Source: JBPEXY01 sp052031065 (GTDB lineage: Bacteria; Pseudomonadota; Gammaproteobacteria; Immundisolibacterales; Immundisolibacteraceae). Taken from it: DNA of 10,480 bases. Numbering within the stretch: the first letter of the stretch is position 1; each line of letters starts with the position of its first letter. Positions 6,921 to 10,480 of the stretch are shown here, in pieces. Where the stretch lies: positions 1 to 10,480 of the forward strand of contig JBPEXY010000285.1 in assembly GCA_052031065.1 (NCBI GenBank), in the 5' to 3' direction. Position numbers and translations under genes: made by a program. The notes under the pieces are model-generated. The model was not told where the DNA came from and did no database searches. It was given only the letters and a program-made list of their open reading frames with translations.

Positions 6921-6941
6921 TAACAAGGGGAGATAAACAAC

Positions 6942-8339
6942 ATGGCTTATACCGACATGCGCCAGTTCGTGGCCAAACTGGATGCCGCCGGAGAACTGGT
7001 GCAGATTGATGCCGAGGTTGATCCGGTCGAGGAACTTGGCGCGATCTGCCGGGAGATGCTCGACCAGGGTGGGCCGGCAATCCTGTTCACCAATATCAAG
7101 GGCTACAACCACCGGTTGCTGGCGAACATGATGGGCACCACCAAACGGGCGGCGATGGTGCTTGAGTGTGCCGAGGATGAGCTGATCGAAACCTACGGCG
7201 AGTTAAGTGCCCGTACTCCGGTGGAAGAGTTGCCGCTGACTGCCGGTGGCCCCTGCAAGGAGGTGCATGTCGGCGAGGCGGATCTCGATCTTGATGACCT
7301 GGTGCCGCAGATTCTCTCCAATCCCGACGACGGTGGGCCGTTTCTCAATTACGGGTTAATGATCGTCAAGGACCCCGATACCGGTATCCAGAATATGGGG
7401 GTTTATCGCCTCCAGCGCCGTGGCGGCCGGCGCACCGGTTTCTGGTCGATGCCGCCGAGCCATGGTGCGGTGATTCGCAACAAATACGAAGCGATGGATC
7501 AACCGATGGAAGTCGCGGTCTGTATTGGTGCTGACCCGATGCTCTACCTGGCGTCGCAGGTCGCCGGGCTTGATCTGAATGTAGACGAGCTGAAACTGGC
7601 CGCTGCCATGCGTGGCCAGCCGTTTGATCTGGTGAAGGCAGAAACTGTTGATCTTATGGTGCCGGCCAACTGTGAGATTGTGCTCGAAGGTAAAGTGCTG
7701 GCGCACCATCGCGAAGCAGAAGGCCCCTATGGGGAATATCCGGGTTACTACGGCCCGGTACTGGATTTTCCGGTGGTGGAATTCCATCACGCCACCCACC
7801 GTCAGGACCCGATCTACGCCTACACCTACATGGGTATACCGCCGACTGAGTCTCATGTGCTGTTTCAGGTGGGTAACGAATCTGGCTTTCTGCGCAAGCT
7901 GCGCAACGGCACCGCGCCGACGGTGGTCGATGTTCACTGCCCGCCAGATGCCCACACCGTGATCGTGAGCATGAAGAAAACCTACGAAGAGCAGGCCAAA
8001 CATGTGATGTACGAGCTCTTCACCAGTCGGTTGGTGAAAACAGTGATTGTCGTCGACGAGGATGTCGATCCGCGCAGCTATGAACAGGTGTTCTGGGCAC
8101 TGGCCAACCGCTTCCATGCCGATGAGGATATTGTCACGGGTCCCGGTGCCTGCACCATTGGCCCGTCAGCACAGAAGTACGACTCCAAACATGCGATCAA
8201 AATGGGCATGGATGCCACTGAACCGCTGGAAGGCTATCCCGCCATTTCGCGTCCACGGCCGGAAATGATGGACAAGGTACGCGCTCGCTGGGGTGAGCTG
8301 ATGACCCCGAGAGCTTCAAAAATGCGTGCCAAGCGGTAA
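6942..8339 (+). CDS. UbiD-family prFMN-dependent (de)carboxylase
   Basis: This 465-residue protein is full length for the UbiD family. It has the prenylated-FMN site segment NMGVYRLQ (151-158), with R156 as the likely catalytic Arg, and REAEGPYGEYPGYYG (257-271), where E260 and E265 match the E-x4-E acid/base pair of the family. GADP at 196-199 and the C-terminal DEDVDPRSYEQVFWALANR are also typical. UbiD enzymes reversibly remove carboxylates from aromatic or alpha,beta-unsaturated acids in the cytoplasm and need prenyl-FMN made by UbiX; no ubiX is in the window. Known members act on 4-hydroxybenzoate, vanillate, protocatechuate, cinnamate and phthaloyl-CoA. The start ATG follows AGGGGAG by 9 nt. 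The gene diverges from the Rieske dioxygenase, which points to ring catabolism rather than ubiquinone synthesis. The exact substrate cannot be read from sequence. Confidence 0.92.
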   Translation: MAYTDMRQFVAKLDAAGELVQIDAEVDPVEELGAICREMLDQGGPAILFTNIKGYNHRLLANMMGTTKRAAMVLECAEDELIETYGELSARTPVEELPLTAGGPCKEVHVGEADLDLDDLVPQILSNPDDGGPFLNYGLMIVKDPDTGIQNMGVYRLQRRGGRRTGFWSMPPSHGAVIRNKYEAMDQPMEVAVCIGADPMLYLASQVAGLDLNVDELKLAAAMRGQPFDLVKAETVDLMVPANCEIVLEGKVLAHHREAEGPYGEYPGYYGPVLDFPVVEFHHATHRQDPIYAYTYMGIPPTESHVLFQVGNESGFLRKLRNGTAPTVVDVHCPPDAHTVIVSMKKTYEEQAKHVMYELFTSRLVKTVIVVDEDVDPRSYEQVFWALANRFHADEDIVTGPGACTIGPSAQKYDSKHAIKMGMDATEPLEGYPAISRPRPEMMDKVRARWGELMTPRASKMRAKR

Positions 8340-8373
8340 CGCAGCTGCTTTAGCGCGGCTGGTTGGTCTGGCG

Positions 8374-8397
8374 ACCGGCACGGAACCCCGTGCCGGT
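8374..8397. other. Strong GC-rich hairpin between the UbiD and lysozyme genes
   Basis: A perfect 10-bp stem (8374-8383 with 8388-8397) and a 4-nt AACC loop lie in the 78-bp gap after the decarboxylase stop. A T-rich tail is missing; the sequence runs straight into GCTGTTCAGC and the lysozyme ribosome site. It may be a weak terminator, an mRNA 3'-end stabiliser, or a structure limiting read-through into the lysozyme gene. Confidence 0.5.
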
Positions 8398-8417
8398 GCT
8401 GTTCAGCAGGAGGCAAC

Positions 8418-9143
8418 ATGGCACGCACTATCAATCAGGCCGGGCTCGATCTGGTCAAACATTTTGAGGGCTTCTACGCGCAGACCTATCTCTGCCCGGC
8501 AGGTGTGCTCACCATTGGCTATGGTCACACCGGCCGCGATGTGGTTTTGGGTCAGTGCATTGACCAGCGCGAGGCTGAGGCATTGCTGCGCGAGGATATG
8601 GAAGCAGCCTGTGCGGCGGTGCAACGGCTGGTGACTGTTGAGCTGAATGACAACCAGTTTGCCGCACTTGCCAGCTTCTGTTTTAACTGCGGTAGCGGCA
8701 ATCTCGGTGTCAGTACCCTGCTAAAAAAGCTCAACCACGAAGATTATGACGCGGTGCCAGGGGAACTGGCGCGCTGGAGCAAAGCAACAGACCCGGCGAC
8801 TGGCGTCAAACGTACGTTGCCCGGTCTGGTGCGACGGCGGGCTGCTGAAGCGGAGCTATGGCTGTTGTCGTCCGAGTCCGAGTCGGTGGAAGAGGGTGCC
8901 GTACCGTCAATGCCGCAGCGGCTAGAACCGCCCGCGGATTCAGTAAGGTATGAAGTTATCGCCCGCTCCGGTCTCAAGCTGCGCGGTGGCCCGGGGCAGG
9001 AGTATGAGACTCTGGAAGTGCTGGCGCCGGAGCAACTGGTTGCCACTGGCCGTCAACGCGGCGAATGGGTCGAGGTGGATAAAAACAGTGATGGCCTGGT
9101 CGACGGCTGGGTATTTGCCGACTATCTCCGGCGATTGGGCTGA
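8418..9143 (+). CDS. GH24 (phage-type) lysozyme with C-terminal SH3-like domain
   Basis: The protein has 241 residues. Residues 5-148 form a T4/lambdoid-type GH24 muramidase: catalytic E17 with C26 and T32 gives the E-x8-[D/C]-x5-T triad, embedded in LCPAGVLTIGYGHT, and FNCGSGNLGVSTLLKKLN (89-106) and the Arg-rich helix LPGLVRRRAAEAELW are also typical. GH24 enzymes cut the peptidoglycan sugar backbone. A Ser/Glu/Pro linker (151-175) leads to an SH3-like domain (about 177-241) with LKLRGGPGQEYETLEVL and GEWVEV, a usual cell-wall-binding fold. Within it D221-x-N-x-D225-G-x-x-D229 looks like an EF-hand-type calcium loop. There is no signal peptide or signal-anchor, and no holin or phage gene nearby. 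AGGAGG lies 5 nt before the ATG. It could be a domesticated phage endolysin or a secreted effector; its export route is unknown. Confidence 0.9.
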   Translation: MARTINQAGLDLVKHFEGFYAQTYLCPAGVLTIGYGHTGRDVVLGQCIDQREAEALLREDMEAACAAVQRLVTVELNDNQFAALASFCFNCGSGNLGVSTLLKKLNHEDYDAVPGELARWSKATDPATGVKRTLPGLVRRRAAEAELWLLSSESESVEEGAVPSMPQRLEPPADSVRYEVIARSGLKLRGGPGQEYETLEVLAPEQLVATGRQRGEWVEVDKNSDGLVDGWVFADYLRRLG

Positions 9144-9353
9144 ATCAGCCGGCCCCTGGTTATCTCGTGATTAGCGCCTGATTGGCCGGGGGTTGACAGA
9201 GTTGGTAGGCTCAACGGGTGGCGCTGTTGGCAGCGACCAGAGAATCTATAGGGTTACCGGCAATGGATTAGCCTGGGTGCTTTACCTGAATAGCCGGTTA
9301 GCCATAGACTTCCGCCGTTCTGGCCAAATACTGATCGAACTGACACTGCAAAA
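9144..9353. other. Intergenic region between lysozyme and the small exported protein
   Basis: This 210-bp stretch holds no supported gene. A perfect TTGACA (-35-like) lies at 9193-9198 but has no acceptable -10 at the right distance. No recognisable Zur- or Fur-type palindrome and no clear terminator after the lysozyme gene were seen. Confidence 0.4.
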
Positions 9354-9671
9354 ATGACACAGCAGAATTTCCTCAACGACAGGTCGTTGCGCTATCGCGT
9401 GATGACGCTCGTTTGGGTGCTGTTTCTGTTCGCTGCCCAGTGGGTTCAGGCCGCACACCAGGTTGAGCATGCTGGCGATGGTCAGCATGTTTTCTGTGAA
9501 GTGTGCCTTGTTGCCAGTGGTGTTGATCACGCCCTGGTGGAGAGCGCAGAATGGAATTTTCCGCCAGCGTTGGCGGTATCTGTACAGAACTTCAGCGGCG
9601 CTCCTCTGGCGCGCTCCTTCCCTCCTGGCTACCAGCCTCGCGCACCACCCTCACTAATCACAATCAACTGA
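9354..9671 (+). CDS. Small exported Cys/His-rich protein (DUF2946-like), metal-island type
   Basis: The 105-residue product has a hydrophobic segment (about 17-32, MTLVWVLFLFAAQWVQA) that looks like a signal peptide with cleavage near VQA-AH. The mature part clusters potential metal ligands: H35, H39, H45, C48, C51 and H59 (AAHQVEHAGDGQH, CEVCLVASGVDHAL). It ends in a Pro-rich tail with RAPP. This resembles small DUF2946-type periplasmic proteins found beside metal transporters and outer-membrane receptors. No clear ribosome site precedes the ATG at 9354; an internal GTG/ATG at 9399/9402 would start right at the signal peptide and is a real alternative. The next gene on the same strand is an outer-membrane protein of the type called zinc-regulated, which supports a metal role. 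Function is inferred from context. Confidence 0.65.
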   Translation: MTQQNFLNDRSLRYRVMTLVWVLFLFAAQWVQAAHQVEHAGDGQHVFCEVCLVASGVDHALVESAEWNFPPALAVSVQNFSGAPLARSFPPGYQPRAPPSLITIN

Positions 9672-9767
9672 ATCAATTGCGTTTCTGTTTTTCTGGCTGA
9701 TTTCGGTCGACCCTGCTTTTCTGGTCGGGTCCCGGTCAGGCCGATTGGTGATTTCTGGAGGGTTTCC
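9672..9767. other. Short gap between the small exported protein and the outer-membrane protein
   Basis: The 96-bp gap contains GACCC and GGGTC arms (about 9708-9730) around a 13-nt loop, which could fold weakly, and the ribosome site CTGGAGGG (9755-9762) of the next gene. No convincing promoter or terminator is visible, so the two flanking genes may share a transcript. Confidence 0.3.
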
Positions 9768-10480
9768 ATGCCTACCTTATTTAGCCGCGCCCTGTTGGTA
9801 GCGGTGATGTGTGTACCTGCCACGGCAGTATTTGCCGGGCAGGATGACGTTGCTGAACTTCGGCAGATGCTGAGGGAGATGAAGCAACATTACGAGAGTC
9901 GAATCAGCGAACTGGAGCAACGATTGCAATCGGTCGAACAGCAGGCGACCGAGAGTGCGTTAGCCGCTGCTGGTCCAGCGGTCGGCGGCGGTTCGGCAGC
10001 ACGATTGCCATCCGGACGCAGCAGTGCCAGTGCCTTTAATCCGGCCATCTCCATGGTCGTGCAGGGTAGTGCTACCGACTATTCGGGTGATGTCGAAGAG
10101 TGGGCATTACCGGGATTTCAGCTCGGTGGCGAATCGGGTCTGCATCCAGAGGGGCTCAGCGTTACTGAAACTGAGTTGATAGTGTCAGCCAACGTCGACA
10201 ATCTGTTTTATGCCCAGAGTACTGTGGGTATTCACGAAGATGAAGGTAGCACTGAGGTTGATCTGGAGGAGGCGTTTGTTGATGTGCTGAACATGCCAGC
10301 GGGGCTGGGATTGCGATTTGGCCGGTTTTTTCCTGAGGTTGGTTATGTGAACACCAGGCATACCCACGCCTGGGATTTTGCCGATGCGCCACTCACCAGT
10401 CAGGCGTTTCTGGGTCAGCAGTACCGAGATGATGGCGTACGTCTGACCTGGCTGGCGCCGACTGAGACCTATTTCGAACT
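9768..10480 (+). CDS. Outer-membrane beta-barrel protein of the 'zinc-regulated TonB-dependent receptor' type, N-terminal part (runs off the right edge)
   Basis: The first 237 codons are present; the gene continues past the window. The ATG (9768) has GGAGGG 5 nt upstream. Residues 1-23 form a signal peptide with cleavage after VFA. Residues 26-62 are a charged, heptad-like helix (ELRQMLREMKQHYESRISEL), probably a short coiled coil of the kind seen at the periplasmic start of porin-like proteins. A Gly/Ser/Ala linker leads at about 90 to FNPAISMVVQGS, then SVTETELIVSANVDN, EVDLEEAFVDVL, GLRFGRFFPEVGYVNTRHTHAWDF and LGQQYRDDGVRLTWLAPT. This succession matches a proteobacterial family often annotated as zinc-regulated TonB-dependent outer membrane receptor. 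The visible part shows no TonB box or plug domain, so that name may mislead; a porin-like barrel is equally consistent. Its neighbour is a small Cys/His exported protein. Substrate unknown. Confidence 0.78.
   Translation, partial: MPTLFSRALLVAVMCVPATAVFAGQDDVAELRQMLREMKQHYESRISELEQRLQSVEQQATESALAAAGPAVGGGSAARLPSGRSSASAFNPAISMVVQGSATDYSGDVEEWALPGFQLGGESGLHPEGLSVTETELIVSANVDNLFYAQSTVGIHEDEGSTEVDLEEAFVDVLNMPAGLGLRFGRFFPEVGYVNTRHTHAWDFADAPLTSQAFLGQQYRDDGVRLTWLAPTETYFE

Larger units (their letters stand above)
6673..6941. other. Divergent promoter region between Rieske dioxygenase and UbiD decarboxylase
   Basis: This 269-bp region holds no supported gene. It must contain the promoters of the leftward dioxygenase unit and the rightward decarboxylase. 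The two ends each carry a palindrome close to the start codon they face (6694-6712 and 6906-6920). I could not place a convincing -35/-10 pair in either direction; TTGCAT at 6895-6900 is a possible -35 but the element 17 nt later (TCATAA) is poor. The middle, about 6720-6890, shows nothing I can interpret. Confidence 0.5.

Noticed and set aside
7356..8117. A 253-codon open frame antisense to the UbiD gene
   Set aside because: It is His- and Arg-rich with no recognisable domain, lies wholly within a well-supported gene, and is what GC-rich codon bias produces on the opposite strand.
8418..9143. Prophage remnant around the lysozyme gene
   Set aside because: No holin, spanin, tail, capsid or integrase gene, and no attachment-site repeat, is present on either side within the window.
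9192..9215. GTTGA-N14-TCAAC with an embedded TTGACA, as promoter or operator of the small exported protein
   Set aside because: The arms are only 5 bp, no -10 lies at a suitable distance, and the element is about 140 bp from the start codon.

Overview
The window carries eight complete and two partial protein genes. Tight gene packing, GC-rich coding sequence, clear Shine-Dalgarno sites and an outer-membrane protein with a signal peptide point to a Gram-negative bacterium. The protein families (SPL-like radical SAM protein, TPR-sulfotransferase, GH24 lysozyme, zinc-island-type outer-membrane protein) suggest a gammaproteobacterium, perhaps marine. That placement is inferred from remembered family resemblance, not from a marker gene. 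There is no rRNA, tRNA, CRISPR array, IS element or phage structural gene.

Layout. At the left edge (1-334, minus) is the N-terminal part of an HpaB-type flavin-dependent aromatic hydroxylase. It diverges across a 204-bp intergenic region from a plus-strand run at 539-3203: an SBF/BASS-family transporter, an SPL-like radical SAM protein with a TTG start, and an SDR oxidoreductase, with gaps of 17 and -1 bp. This run meets a minus-strand run (6672-3238) tail to tail. That run holds the alpha and beta subunits of a benzoate-dioxygenase-like Rieske oxygenase (11-bp overlap), followed after 56 bp by a TPR-sulfotransferase. A 269-bp divergent region with two clean palindromes separates the oxygenase from a plus-strand UbiD-family decarboxylase (6942-8339). 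A GH24 lysozyme with an SH3-like tail (8418-9143) follows. The right edge holds a small exported Cys/His protein and the N-terminal part of an outer-membrane beta-barrel protein of the type annotated as zinc-regulated TonB-dependent receptor.

How the genes may work together. The HpaB-like hydroxylase, the SBF transporter, the Rieske dioxygenase and the UbiD decarboxylase together look like part of a catabolic island for an aromatic or carboxylated ring compound. The transporter would import, the hydroxylase and dioxygenase would oxygenate, and UbiD would remove a carboxylate. No substrate can be named, and the oxygenase reductase, the flavin reductase, the ring-cleavage enzyme, UbiX and any regulator are not in the window. 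The SPL-SDR pair and the TPR-sulfotransferase sit inside this island without an obvious catabolic role and are the least explained genes. The right end is probably a separate metal-related unit.
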